Translations under genes and position numbers: made by a program
Origin: Chloroflexota bacterium
Lineage (GTDB): Bacteria; Chloroflexota; Anaerolineae; Anaerolineales; VGOW01
Direction of reading: 5' to 3'
Length of the DNA stretch: 37,385 nt
NCBI GenBank assembly: GCA_016213135.1
Contig: JACRBQ010000080.1
Location: forward strand, 1 to 37,385
The notes under the pieces: model-generated
Told to the model about the DNA's origin: nothing
What the model saw: only the letters and a program-made list of their open reading frames with translations
Databases searched by the model: none
Part shown: positions 1 to 7,864 of the stretch, one piece after another
How positions within the stretch are numbered: position 1 is the first letter of the stretch
How the letters are laid out: each line of letters starts with the position of its first letter

Positions 1-1736
1 GTGGCGCGGGTGACCTCCCGCCGGTCGTCGGTGGGGAATTCGGTCAGCCCGTCGTAGCGCATGGTGAAGCCGCCGAGGGAGATGGTTTCGCCGACGGTGA
101 GGGTGGCCTGCGTTTGCTGCTGGAAGAGGGTGGAGCCGATGGTGCCGAAGGCCATGACGACGACGCCGAGGTGGATGGTGTAGCCGCCGTAGCGTCGGCG
201 GTTGCGGCTGGCGAGGCGGGCCAGGGCGGTGAAGGGGTTTTCGCCGAGGCGCATGCGGGCGCGCACGCCGCGGGCAAATTCGGCCAGGGTGGCGAGGGCC
301 ACAAAGGTGGCGATGCCGTATCCCAGCAGAGAGGCGAAGGTATGCGCCCCTAATAGGTAAAAGCCGACGAGGGCCACTCCGGTGAGGGCCGCAGGTATCC
401 ATATCAACCGGCCCAGTGAGCGGGCAGAAGCTTTACGCCACGCGACCAGCGGGGCAATCCCCATCAACAAAACAATGGCCGCCAGAAGCGGGCCGTTGAC
501 GCGGTTGTAGAAGGGCGGGCCGACGGTGATTTTTTGGCCGGTGACGAGTTCGGAGATGAGGGGGAAGATGGTGCCCCACAGGGTGGCAAAGGCCACGCCG
601 ATGAAGAGGAGGTTGTTGAGCAGGAAGGCGGCTTCGCGGGAGAAGAGGCTGTCGAACTGGGTTTCACTGCCGAGCAAATCCCAGCGGCTGATGAGGAGCG
701 ACAATGAGCCGGTGAAGGTGATGGCGATGAAGCCGAAGAACAGCGGGCCGATGGCGCTCTGGGCAAAGGCGTGGACTGAGGAGAGCACGCCGGAGCGGGT
801 GAGGAAGGTGCCGAAGATGACGAGGGCGTAGGTGATGATGATGAGGATGGCGTTCCACTTTTTGAGCATGCCGCGCTTTTCTTGAATCATCACCGAGTGG
901 AGGAAGGCGGTGCCGGTGAGCCACGGCAACAGGGCCGCGTTTTCCACCGGGTCCCAGCCCCAGTAGCCGCCCCAGCCGAGCACGTCGTAGGCCCAGCGCC
1001 CGCCGAGGATGAGGCCGAGCGAGAGGAACAGCCAGCCGACGAGCGTCCAGCGGCGGGTGGTACGGATCCATTCGTCGTCGGTGCGGCGGGTGACGAGGGC
1101 GGCGATGGCGAAGGCGTAGGGGATGACGAAACTGACGAAGCCCAGATAGAGCATGGGCGGGTGGATGATCATGCCGGGGTGGCGCAGCAGCGGGTTGAGG
1201 CCGTTGCCGTCGGGCGGGAAGTAGAGGTTGTAACCTTTGGGCTGGAAGAGGGCCGAGATGACTTCGCCGGTGGTGTTGCTGCTCCACAATTGCCGGAAGG
1301 GATTCTCGATGAAGATGGACAGCACGAGGAAGAAGCCCAGCGTGACCATGAGCACGGCGATGACGTAGGGCATGAGCGAGCGGTCGCGATCCCAGCGGCG
1401 CAGCATGGCGGCGCTGGTGAAGGCCGACATGAGCCACGACCAGAAGAGCAGGCTGCCGGCCTGCCCGCCCCACAGGGCGGTGACTTTGAGGTACCACGGC
1501 ATGGCCAGCGACGAGGCTTTGGAAACGTATTCGACCTCGAAATGGCCGAGCACCAGCAGCGCGATGATGGAGAGGGACGACAGGGTGAGCAGGGGCCAGG
1601 TGAGCATGGACGCGTTGCGGGCGCTCTCCAGCAGGGCCGGGCGCCGGGCGCGGACGGAGATCAGCGCGGCCCCGGTGGCGTACAGGGTGCAGAGGAAGGT
1701 AAGGAGCAGGGAGGTGAGGCCGAGGGTGAGAATCAT
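1..1736 (-). CDS. ccmF: Cytochrome c haem lyase subunit CcmF (C-terminus cut by window edge)
   Basis: Integral membrane component of System I cytochrome c maturation, which attaches haem delivered by CcmE to apocytochrome c on the outer face of the membrane. Reading from an ATG at 1736 the frame stays open to the window edge, giving 578 codons of a family usually about 650 residues long, so roughly the last 70-100 residues are missing. Many hydrophobic helices are visible. The tryptophan-rich WWD motif GWGGYWGWDPVEN lies near residues 250-265, and an RHPGMIIHPPMLYLG segment with candidate haem-ligand histidines lies near residue 185. The next gene on the same strand upstream is ccmE, 66 bp away, so the two probably form one maturation operon. 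The gap between them is filled by a 7-bp tandem repeat. Identity is secure; only the start is a choice, and this ATG directly precedes the first transmembrane segment. Confidence 0.93.
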   Translation of the reverse strand, partial: MILTLGLTSLLLTFLCTLYATGAALISVRARRPALLESARNASMLTWPLLTLSSLSIIALLVLGHFEVEYVSKASSLAMPWYLKVTALWGGQAGSLLFWSWLMSAFTSAAMLRRWDRDRSLMPYVIAVLMVTLGFFLVLSIFIENPFRQLWSSNTTGEVISALFQPKGYNLYFPPDGNGLNPLLRHPGMIIHPPMLYLGFVSFVIPYAFAIAALVTRRTDDEWIRTTRRWTLVGWLFLSLGLILGGRWAYDVLGWGGYWGWDPVENAALLPWLTGTAFLHSVMIQEKRGMLKKWNAILIIITYALVIFGTFLTRSGVLSSVHAFAQSAIGPLFFGFIAITFTGSLSLLISRWDLLGSETQFDSLFSREAAFLLNNLLFIGVAFATLWGTIFPLISELVTGQKITVGPPFYNRVNGPLLAAIVLLMGIAPLVAWRKASARSLGRLIWIPAALTGVALVGFYLLGAHTFASLLGYGIATFVALATLAEFARGVRARMRLGENPFTALARLASRNRRRYGGYTIHLGVVVMAFGTIGSTLFQQQTQATLTVGETISLGGFTMRYDGLTEFPTDDRREVTRA

Positions 1737-1743
1737 GGGAAAT

Positions 1744-1799
1744 GATGAACGATGAACGATGAACGATGAATTCATCATTCATCATTCCGCGTTCATCAT
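1744..1799. repeat. 7-bp tandem repeat tract, eight units, ccmF/ccmE gap
   Basis: Eight consecutive 7-bp units fill the gap between ccmE and ccmF. The first four are GATGAAC/GATGAAT; the next four are TCATCAT with one TCCGCGT variant. The first and second halves are roughly complementary around GATGAATTCATC, so the tract can also fold as a hairpin. The same 7-bp periodicity recurs at four other places in this window. Confidence 0.9.
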
Positions 1800-1802
1800 T
1801 GG

Positions 1803-2330
1803 TTATGGGGCTACCTGGGTGGGCGCCGCATCTTCGTAGCGGGTGGGGCACTTCATCAGCAGGGTATCGGCATGGAAGAGGCCGCTGGAGTCCAGACGCC
1901 CGTCCATAATGGCTTGCGCTTCGCCCTTCATCAGGTCGGGCTTCACGCCCACGTAGAGCACGTCCATGTGCGCGGCTTTGGGGTCGGCCACGGCGGCCTT
2001 GAGCACGGCGGCCAGGCCGCCCTGCGCGTCGATCTGCTTTTGATCGGCGGGGACGTTGGCCACGGTGAAGCGCAGTTCCAGCGCGCCGGCGTCGTATTGG
2101 ATGCTGTCGCCGATGACTGCGCCGGAGATGCGGACGTTCTGCCCCACCACGGCGCTGCCGCGATCTTTGATCTCTTGCACGGTGTAAAAGTATTGCGCCG
2201 TGTTCTGGGTGCTGGTGACGATGAGGTAGGCGATGGCGGCAATGATGAGCAATCCGCCGACGAGAAACTTGGTTCGTCCCCCTCTGGGCGCGGCGCGCAG
2301 TGTGCCGGGTGTGGCGATGGTTTGAGCCAT
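1803..2330 (-). CDS. ccmE: Cytochrome c maturation haem chaperone CcmE, CxxxY type
   Basis: Periplasm-facing haem chaperone that carries haem to CcmF during System I cytochrome c maturation. The 175-residue product has a short cytoplasmic N-terminus, one transmembrane anchor at about residues 22-40 (FLVGGLLIIAAIAYLIV), and an OB-fold domain beginning at YFYTVQEI. In classical CcmE the haem is bound covalently by histidine in an HxxxY motif. Here the corresponding position near residue 160 reads KCPTRYED, that is CxxxY, the cysteine variant known from some sulfate reducers and archaea. The ATG at 2330 is preceded by AGGAGA on the minus strand. It lies directly upstream of ccmF in the same direction. 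Family assignment is strong. Confidence 0.92.
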   Translation of the reverse strand: MAQTIATPGTLRAAPRGGRTKFLVGGLLIIAAIAYLIVTSTQNTAQYFYTVQEIKDRGSAVVGQNVRISGAVIGDSIQYDAGALELRFTVANVPADQKQIDAQGGLAAVLKAAVADPKAAHMDVLYVGVKPDLMKGEAQAIMDGRLDSSGLFHADTLLMKCPTRYEDAAPTQVAP

Positions 2331-2493
2331 GGTGAAAATTCTCCTGATGTGGGCGGTGATGGATCCGGTTGAGCGATGGCGGGGGCTTTTCGCAAGGGTT
2401 CGCGTCCGGCCCTTATGCTATCCAAAAGGGCCAAATTTGCGAGTACATTTCGTCACCGCCTGAATGTGACAAAGCACTTCATGTATCGCCGAA

Positions 2494-2502
2494 ATTCTAG
2501 CA
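2494..2502 (-). promoter_or_regulatory. Candidate extended -10 promoter for ccmE-ccmF
   Basis: On the minus strand this reads TGCTAGAAT, an extended -10 element (TGn followed by TAGAAT). It lies about 165 bp upstream of the ccmE start, in the 264-bp gap after the OB-repeat gene. No good -35 hexamer sits 17 bp upstream, so the call rests on the -10 alone. Confidence 0.3.
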
Positions 2503-2594
2503 TACTCGACAGACGCTTCGGTGAATGGACAGTGAGAAAACTTGAAATTGCGCCGCCCCGGCAGGAGCAACGGGCCACAGCGCCGATGAAATGA

Positions 2595-4313
2595 TCAGGG
2601 AGTCACAATGACATCGAACCCGATCTGGGGGACGATTTCGAGCGCGCCCTGATATTCTTGAATGAGGCCGGTGACGCGGATCGGCGCTCCGGCGGCCAGT
2701 TGGTCGGCGTGGGGCACGTAGTTGAGCACGTTCTGCCAGAGCAGCAGGGTGATGGCGCCGGTGCCGTCGGAGACGGTGAGGCGCTTGCCTTTGGAAAAAA
2801 TCTCGACGGCGGCGATGCGGCCCTCGACGGTGAGGGTGTCGTTCACGTCGCCCAGCGCAATGTGGCCGATGGCAATGGGCAGGCCGGCGGGCGGCGCGCC
2901 GGGAGTGATGATGGTGACCTGGTCGGCTGCGGCCGGTTGTATTTGCGTGTCGCCGCGATACAGGCTCACGCGGCCGCTGGCCCGCACCACTGCGCCGGGG
3001 CGGAGGGTCTCCACGCCGGGGATGGCTTTGTAAATGGCTTCGGGCAGCAGCAGGGTAATGGTGCCGGTGGCATCGCGCAGGCCGAATTCGAATCCCTGCG
3101 CGTAGCTTTGGGCGACGACGATGCCGCCCTGCACGGTGAAGGTTTGGCCTGCGACCGCGCCGGCCACGGCGGTGCACAAGGCGTCGCCGCCACAGCCGGG
3201 CTGCGGGGAGGGCACGGGCGCCGGGGTGGGAATGGCCGCGGCCTCGGCGGCGGTGAGCACTTTGACGTCGGCGGCGTTGGAGGGCGTGAGTTCCAATGTG
3301 TTGCGATAGACGCTGACTGCGCCGACCACTTGCACGGTGGACCCGGCGGACAGGTCGCCCAGTTGCGCATACAGGTCGATCCACAACAGCAGTTCGACGG
3401 GGCCGGTGCCGTCGTCCAGCGAGAATCTGACTCCGGCGGCGAACGGTTCGGACGCGCCCAGCGTGCCCACCACTTGCACCAGCGCGCCGTCGTCGGCGGC
3501 GTTGAGCGAGCCGGTTCGCCGCGCGGCCGCGAGGGCAATGGCGGTGTCGAGTTTGACGAGGGTGTTGGAGGCCGGGATGCTGAGTTGCGGGGTGTCGCGG
3601 TAAAGGGTGACGATGCCGGTGAGTTGCACCGGGTCGCCCACGGCCAACTCGGGGGCCGGGCCGGTGAGGGCCACGGTGTCGCCGGAGAGAGCGGCGTCTA
3701 TTTCGCCCGAGGTGTCGCGCACGGTGTACAGGGTGAGGCCGGGGTAAGGGGTGCGAATCCCTCTCACCTGCCCTTTGATGGTGACGGCCTTCTGGTCGTC
3801 GTTGGCAGTGATGGAGGCGATGAGGCGCTCTTGCGGGGCGGGGTGCTGCACGGTGAGGCGCTCGGGCGCGGCCAGGGTGAGGCCGGTGGAGTCGTCGCGC
3901 AGGCGCAGCGTGCCTTCGAGCGTCACCTGATCGCCCAAAGCGGGCACGCGGGCGGCGGAGAGCAGCGATCTGGTTTCGGCGCGATAGGCGGCCACACTGA
4001 GCGCGCCGGTGCCATCATCAACGCGGAAGGAAAGATAACTGGAAGCCGCGTCGTAAGTGGGGGCGCTGACGACCGTGCCGCTGATCTGCACGTAAGCCAG
4101 ATTCATGGTGGCGCCGATGTCGCCAATGGCAACATGCGGCACGGCGGTATGTGCCGCCGAGACGATGAGGGCAGCTACTCCGGCGACGGCAAAAAACACG
4201 ACCGCCCATTTGATGACGCCGAGGGGCAGGCGGCGGGCCGGGGCGAGGGTGGCGCCGCAGTGGGCGCAGGTGTCGCCGGGAGGGGTGGGTTGGCCGCAGC
4301 TCGGGCAGTTCAT
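2595..4313 (-). CDS. Membrane-anchored zinc-ribbon protein with five OB-fold-like repeats
   Basis: Function unknown. The 572-residue product begins with a zinc ribbon (CPSC at residues 3-6 and CAHC at 16-19), followed by one transmembrane helix at about residues 33-53. The rest is five successive segments of roughly 90-100 residues, each with the OB-fold pattern 'G.V...............DGTG.I.L.L........G..V.V.G.V..YR..LQI.P'. The segments begin near residues 61, 165, 255, 375 and 465. A Pro-rich linker with a Cys pair (PGCGGDALC) separates repeats three and four. The large part should lie outside the cell and the zinc ribbon inside. The ATG at 4313 has GAGGA upstream. CcmE is also an OB-fold protein and lies immediately downstream, so an accessory role in haem handling is possible, but the repeats resemble generic OB nucleic-acid- or ligand-binding modules and no haem motif is visible. 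Confidence 0.75.
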   Translation of the reverse strand: MNCPSCGQPTPPGDTCAHCGATLAPARRLPLGVIKWAVVFFAVAGVAALIVSAAHTAVPHVAIGDIGATMNLAYVQISGTVVSAPTYDAASSYLSFRVDDGTGALSVAAYRAETRSLLSAARVPALGDQVTLEGTLRLRDDSTGLTLAAPERLTVQHPAPQERLIASITANDDQKAVTIKGQVRGIRTPYPGLTLYTVRDTSGEIDAALSGDTVALTGPAPELAVGDPVQLTGIVTLYRDTPQLSIPASNTLVKLDTAIALAAARRTGSLNAADDGALVQVVGTLGASEPFAAGVRFSLDDGTGPVELLLWIDLYAQLGDLSAGSTVQVVGAVSVYRNTLELTPSNAADVKVLTAAEAAAIPTPAPVPSPQPGCGGDALCTAVAGAVAGQTFTVQGGIVVAQSYAQGFEFGLRDATGTITLLLPEAIYKAIPGVETLRPGAVVRASGRVSLYRGDTQIQPAAADQVTIITPGAPPAGLPIAIGHIALGDVNDTLTVEGRIAAVEIFSKGKRLTVSDGTGAITLLLWQNVLNYVPHADQLAAGAPIRVTGLIQEYQGALEIVPQIGFDVIVTP

Positions 4314-4355
4314 ATCGTCCTCGCGAGGGAATGGGGCGCGGCGGCAATGGCGTCG

Positions 4356-5057
4356 TTACACGGGCCGATCCGCCATCCACGCCAGCCATGCCAGCCACAG
4401 GGGCGCGGCGGCCAGGGCGATGATGCCGGGCAGGCTGATGATGTCGAGCGCGGTGCGAATTCCGGCCACGTAATAAAAGGCCGTGCCGATGAGGCTGATA
4501 GCGGCCAGCCCGCCGAGGAAGGTGACAGCCCAGCCGAGGTTGCGGCGGCGGGCGGCTACCAATATCAAACCGGCGAGCGCGAGGAACACGCCGAAGGCCA
4601 GGCCGTTGCCCGCAATTTCCCACACGGCGCCAAAGGTCCACAGTTGCGCCCACGCGGCCAATTGCTCGGCCACGGCGCGGGCTGCGGGGTCGCTGGAGGT
4701 GTAAAGCTGACCGAGGAATTCCATGCTGCCGGCGCGGGCAAAGTCGGCCAGAGCGCGCCAGGCAAAGCCGAAGCCGCCCACCACCATGGCAAGCTGGCTG
4801 AGGCCGGGGGCGGCGGTTTTGTACGAAAGCCCCACCGACACGGGCACGAGGGCCCACAGCAAAAAGGCGAGGGCCTGCAACAAATAGCCGATGCCCCACA
4901 GGCCGGGGCGCTGCGCGGCCAGCACCAGCGAGGCGTGGATGCTGATGCTGAGGGTGACTCCGGCGCTGAGCCACAGGGCGTATGCGGCAATGTAAGCTGC
5001 GGCGGCGACGATGGAACTGATGAAGGCGATGCGCGAGAAGCGGAGGGAAGAGAGCAT
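4356..5057 (-). CDS. Polytopic membrane protein of unknown function
   Basis: The 233-residue product has about seven hydrophobic segments (for example near residues 12-32, 50-75, 88-105, 145-165, 180-200 and 215-230) and short polar loops. Its layout resembles small DUF4386-like membrane proteins, but I see no catalytic motif and cannot assign a role. The reading frame extends upstream to 5144, but that extension is translated 7-bp repeat; the ATG at 5057 sits right before the first conserved-looking helix and is the more credible start. It lies 42 bp upstream of the OB-repeat gene in the same direction, so the two may be cotranscribed. A TATAAT -10 box on the same strand lies at 5191-5196, which would put the repeat tract in the 5' untranslated region. 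Confidence 0.6.
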   Translation of the reverse strand: MLSSLRFSRIAFISSIVAAAAYIAAYALWLSAGVTLSISIHASLVLAAQRPGLWGIGYLLQALAFLLWALVPVSVGLSYKTAAPGLSQLAMVVGGFGFAWRALADFARAGSMEFLGQLYTSSDPAARAVAEQLAAWAQLWTFGAVWEIAGNGLAFGVFLALAGLILVAARRRNLGWAVTFLGGLAAISLIGTAFYYVAGIRTALDIISLPGIIALAAAPLWLAWLAWMADRPV

Positions 5058-5176
5058 GGGGGAAGGGGGAAGGGGGAAGGATGAGGGATGAAGGATGAGC
5101 GATGAGCGATGAGCGATGAACGATGGCGACTGACTACTAACCACTAACCACTAACCACTAACTACCAACCACCAAC
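5058..5176. repeat. 7-bp tandem repeat tract, seventeen units
   Basis: Exactly seventeen 7-bp units lie directly upstream of the membrane-protein start: three GGGGGAA, then GGATGAG-type, then CGATGAG-type, then CACTAAC-type units. The sequence drifts along the tract while the 7-bp phase is kept throughout. If the TATAAT box at 5191-5196 is used, the whole tract is transcribed as leader. Confidence 0.92.
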
Positions 5177-5190
5177 CACCGAATGGGGCG

Positions 5191-5196
5191 ATTATA
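5191..5196 (-). promoter_or_regulatory. -10 box TATAAT upstream of the membrane-protein gene
   Basis: On the minus strand this reads ACTATAATCGC, a consensus -10. The same ACTATAATCGC context occurs upstream of phoB at 12870-12875, which supports it as a house promoter form. No clear -35 is visible. Transcription would start about 130 bp before the ATG at 5057. Confidence 0.45.
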
Positions 5197-5281
5197 GTAC
5201 AGGAACGGAGGTTGGGCGCGGGTTAAACGATCCGCCACCCGGATCGGGTGGCGGTGTGTGCCGGGCGGCAGTGGGGCAGAG

Positions 5282-5965
5282 TCACAGCGGCGCGTCAGGC
5301 CCGGCGTTCAGTTCTTTCATTTCGCCGCTGGTGATGAAGATCACTCGCTCGGCGATGTTCACGGCGCGGTCGCCGATGCGTTCGAGGTTGTGCGCCGCAA
5401 AGAGCAGGTAGAGGGCGCGGGTGGAGGCGCCGGGAGTTTCGGCAATGGTGGTCACCACGGTATGGAAGAGGCGCTCGTAGAGAGCGTCCACCACGTCGTC
5501 GCGTTTGGGCAGGGTGCGGGCCAGGTCCACATCGTGGCGGATGTAGGCATCCAGCGCGGTGTGCAGCATGGCGCGGCACTCCTCGGCCATGTGCGGGATT
5601 TCGTCGAGCGGAATGACGAGCGGCTCGTTGCCCATGCGGATGACTGTTTTGGCGATGCCGGCGGCGTGATCGGCCATGCGCTCCATGTCGCTCACGATGC
5701 TGAACGCGGCCACGATGGTGCGCAGGTCGCGGGCGGCGGGCTGCTGGGTGGCAATGAGCCGCAGGCAGGCTTCCTCGATTTTGAAGCGCAGGGCGTTGAT
5801 GTTGCCGTCGTCCACCACCACGTGACGGGCCAATGCGCTGTCGCTGTTAGCCAGCGCCTGAATGGCGCGGCTGACGGCGGCGTCCAGCATACTGCCGAGG
5901 CGCAGCAGATCATCCTGCACGGCTTGCAGGCTGTGGTCAAAAGTGGCGCGGGTGCGAGGGGTCAT
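5282..5965 (-). CDS. phoU: Phosphate signalling protein PhoU
   Basis: PhoU couples the Pst transporter to the PhoR/PhoB two-component system and restrains phosphate uptake when phosphate is plentiful. The 227-residue product has the family length and two three-helix PhoU repeats, each ending in the acidic metal-binding signature: SDMERMADHAAGIAK near residue 95 and HNLERIGDRAVNIAE near residue 195. The opening MTPRTRATFDHSL is typical. It is the last gene of the phosphate locus on this strand but is separated from the HD gene by 207 bp holding a strong hairpin and a possible promoter, so it may be transcribed on its own. The ATG at 5965 is the only plausible start. Confidence 0.95.
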   Translation of the reverse strand: MTPRTRATFDHSLQAVQDDLLRLGSMLDAAVSRAIQALANSDSALARHVVVDDGNINALRFKIEEACLRLIATQQPAARDLRTIVAAFSIVSDMERMADHAAGIAKTVIRMGNEPLVIPLDEIPHMAEECRAMLHTALDAYIRHDVDLARTLPKRDDVVDALYERLFHTVVTTIAETPGASTRALYLLFAAHNLERIGDRAVNIAERVIFITSGEMKELNAGPDAPL

Positions 5966-6042
5966 GAGCTAATTCCTTCGAGCGACGGAGTCGGGACCGG
6001 GCCGCCGGTTTCAAGCAGGGCGGCGAAATGAGGCGGCAACCA

Positions 6043-6048
6043 CATTGT
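6043..6048 (-). promoter_or_regulatory. Possible -10 box for phoU
   Basis: The minus strand reads GTACTACAATG, giving a TACAAT hexamer about 80 bp upstream of the phoU ATG and downstream of the hairpin at 6087-6118. No matching -35 is evident, so support is weak. Confidence 0.28.
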
Positions 6049-6086
6049 AGTACACGTCGGCGGAATTCATTCGTTTATCGGCCAGA

Positions 6087-6118
6087 CCGACGCGGTCTCG
6101 CGAAGCGGACCGCGTCGG
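6087..6118. terminator. Strong hairpin between the HD gene and phoU
   Basis: A perfect 11-bp inverted repeat (CCGACGCGGTC and GACCGCGTCGG) with a 10-nt loop lies 54 bp beyond the stop of the HD-domain gene. It could end the pst-HD transcript, but no U-run follows on either strand, and it could instead be a dispersed GC-rich palindrome. Confidence 0.5.
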
Positions 6119-6172
6119 CCTGCCTTCCCTGGGCTTGCCCGCCGAGCCGGTGTTGACGAACGACGGCGACCT

Positions 6173-7006
6173 TCATTTTGCCCCCATGGTATATAGAGGC
6201 AACAGCCGTTTTTCCGTTTCGCTTTCGATGCTGGCCACCACTTCCACCAGCCCGGCCAGGCTGGAGTGCTGCAGCTTGTGCCGCAGCAGTTCGTCCACCT
6301 GAAAAATGCCCGCCGAGTTGCTCATGCGAATTTCGATGCGCACCGGGCGGCTCTCGCCTTTTTTGATGTTCACCTCATCGATGGCCGCCGCCGAAATGGC
6401 GTGGATGCTGGAACTGCCGGCCTCGAACGGGATGCGCGAGCGCCCGGCGGTCATGTCGAGAGCGTCGGCCACTTTGAGCGCGCCCGCCTCCAGCGTCAGG
6501 CAGCGCACGTCGCCGTGGTGGGCGATGATGGCGTGCAGCGTCTCGGAGACGATGATGGTGCGCTCGCGGACGGGGTACAGCCCGGCCAGCAATTCTTTGG
6601 CTTTGAGATTGGCCAGCGGCAGGCTGAATTCCTCGTGGTTGTCGCGGTGGATGGAAATGCCGAGGTCGTGCAGGGCCGCGGCCAGCACCACCACCACCTC
6701 GGCGTCGTCCGGGGTCAGATGGTGCTGGGCCACCACACCGGGCACGTGGCCGGCTTCGGTGAGGAGGCGCAGCAGCCGCAGGGCCGCATTAGCCACAATG
6801 CGGATGTGCACCTCGCCGTGGTCGCTCATGCCCAGCCGATCCACGGCGTTGACGTTGGCGCAGCGCCACATCTGCCGCAGCTCTTCGTCGGCGCTGATGC
6901 GCTCGACCACTGCTTGCAGCCTGGGGTTGTGGCGGGCCGGCACGGTAAAGGCCACCGGGGCGGGCGCGGTGTCGGGCAGCGGGGTGTTGTCGGCGGGTGT
7001 GTTCAT
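6173..7006 (-). CDS. HD-domain phosphohydrolase in the pst operon
   Basis: Predicted metal-dependent phosphohydrolase; the substrate is unknown. The 277-residue product carries an HD-type metal site: an early His in SDHGEVH near residue 63, the central HD pair in ALHDLGIS at residues 113-114, further histidines in HRDNHEE and IIAHHGD, and an Asp in KVADALDM. The pattern resembles stand-alone HD enzymes acting on nucleotides. The start is set at the ATG at 7006, which has a GGGAGG ribosome-binding site 6 nt upstream; a longer frame would overlap pstB. It follows pstB by 22 bp and precedes phoU, so cotranscription with pst is likely and a role in phosphate-starvation nucleotide turnover is an inference only. 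A longer N-terminal stretch to residue 25 is Pro/Ala-rich and probably disordered. Confidence 0.8.
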   Translation of the reverse strand: MNTPADNTPLPDTAPAPVAFTVPARHNPRLQAVVERISADEELRQMWRCANVNAVDRLGMSDHGEVHIRIVANAALRLLRLLTEAGHVPGVVAQHHLTPDDAEVVVVLAAALHDLGISIHRDNHEEFSLPLANLKAKELLAGLYPVRERTIIVSETLHAIIAHHGDVRCLTLEAGALKVADALDMTAGRSRIPFEAGSSSIHAISAAAIDEVNIKKGESRPVRIEIRMSNSAGIFQVDELLRHKLQHSSLAGLVEVVASIESETEKRLLPLYTMGAK

Positions 7007-7028
7007 AGGCTCCCTCCCGGCGGCGGCG

Positions 7029-7853
7029 TTAGCCAAAGCGCCCGGTGACGTAATCTTCCGTTCGCTTGTCTTTTGGGCGGGTGAAGATCGTCTGCGTCTC
7101 CCCCACTTCGATCACCGTGCCCGTCCGGTGGTCGTCGACGAGCATCATCATGGCGGTGATGTCCGAGACCCGGGCGGCCTGCTGCATATTGTGGGTGACG
7201 ATGATGATGGTGTAATTCACAGCCAGTTCGTGCATCAGCTCCTCGATCTTAAGGGTGGCGATGGGGTCGAGCGCCGAACACGGCTCGTCCATCAGAATCG
7301 CGTCCGGTTCCACCGCCAGCGCGCGGGCGATGCACAGCCGCTGTTGCTGGCCGCCGGAGAGGGTGTAGGCATTCTGGCGCAGTTTGTCCTTCACTTCGTC
7401 CCACAGCACCGCCTGCCGGAGCGATCTCTCAACGAACTCATCCATATTCCCTTTGAACCCGTTAAGGCGCGGCCCATAGGCGATGTTGTCGTAGATGGAC
7501 TGGGGGAAGGGGTTGGGTTTCTGGAAGACCATGCCGATGCGGCGGCGGACTTCGACGGGATCCACGGCGGGGGCGTACAGGTTTTGGCCGTGAAAGAGGA
7601 TTTGGCCCTCCACGCGCGCGCCCGGCACCAGCTCGTTCATCCGGTTGAAGCAGCGGATGAAAGTGCTCTTGCCGCATCCGGACGGGCCGATGATGGCGGT
7701 GATTTGCCGGGCCGGAATTTGCAGGGTGATGTCCTTCAGCGCCGGCGCCGGGCCGTACCAGAACTTCAGATCGCGCACGTCGAAGGCGGCGTGTCCGTCG
7801 GCGTCGGCGCCAACCAGGGGGGGCGTGGAGAGTACGGGAGTGAGAACTGTCAT
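7029..7853 (-). CDS. pstB: Phosphate ABC transporter ATP-binding protein PstB
   Basis: Cytoplasmic ATPase that powers phosphate import through PstA-PstC. The 274-residue product shows the Walker A motif GPSGCGKST near residue 57, the ABC signature [15 protein letters not shown] near residue 165, Walker [13 protein letters not shown] just after it, and the family-typical [20 protein letters not shown] stretch in the Q-loop region. The C-terminal end [10 protein letters not shown] is also PstB-like. The frame stays open far upstream, but ATG at 7853 gives the usual length and lies 11 bp after the pstA stop. The gene belongs to a pstS-pstC-pstA-pstB series in the standard order. Confidence 0.97.
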   Translation of the reverse strand: MTVLTPVLSTPPLVGADADGHAAFDVRDLKFWYGPAPALKDITLQIPARQITAIIGPSGCGKSTFIRCFNRMNELVPGARVEGQILFHGQNLYAPAVDPVEVRRRIGMVFQKPNPFPQSIYDNIAYGPRLNGFKGNMDEFVERSLRQAVLWDEVKDKLRQNAYTLSGGQQQRLCIARALAVEPDAILMDEPCSALDPIATLKIEELMHELAVNYTIIIVTHNMQQAARVSDITAMMMLVDDHRTGTVIEVGETQTIFTRPKDKRTEDYVTGRFG

Positions 7854-7864
7854 CGTTTGACTCG

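Noticed and set aside
664..1851. 395-codon minus-strand frame rich in His, Arg and Pro
   Set aside because: It is a shifted frame of ccmF; the true ccmF frame gives a clear family sequence and continues to the window edge.
2658..5084. Long 808-codon open frame on the plus strand
   Set aside because: It is antisense to the OB-repeat and membrane-protein genes, is Gly/His/Arg-rich with no domain, and arises from GC-rich codon bias.
5058..5176. Heptad tract as a small CRISPR-like array
   Set aside because: Units are 7 bp, contiguous, and without spacers.
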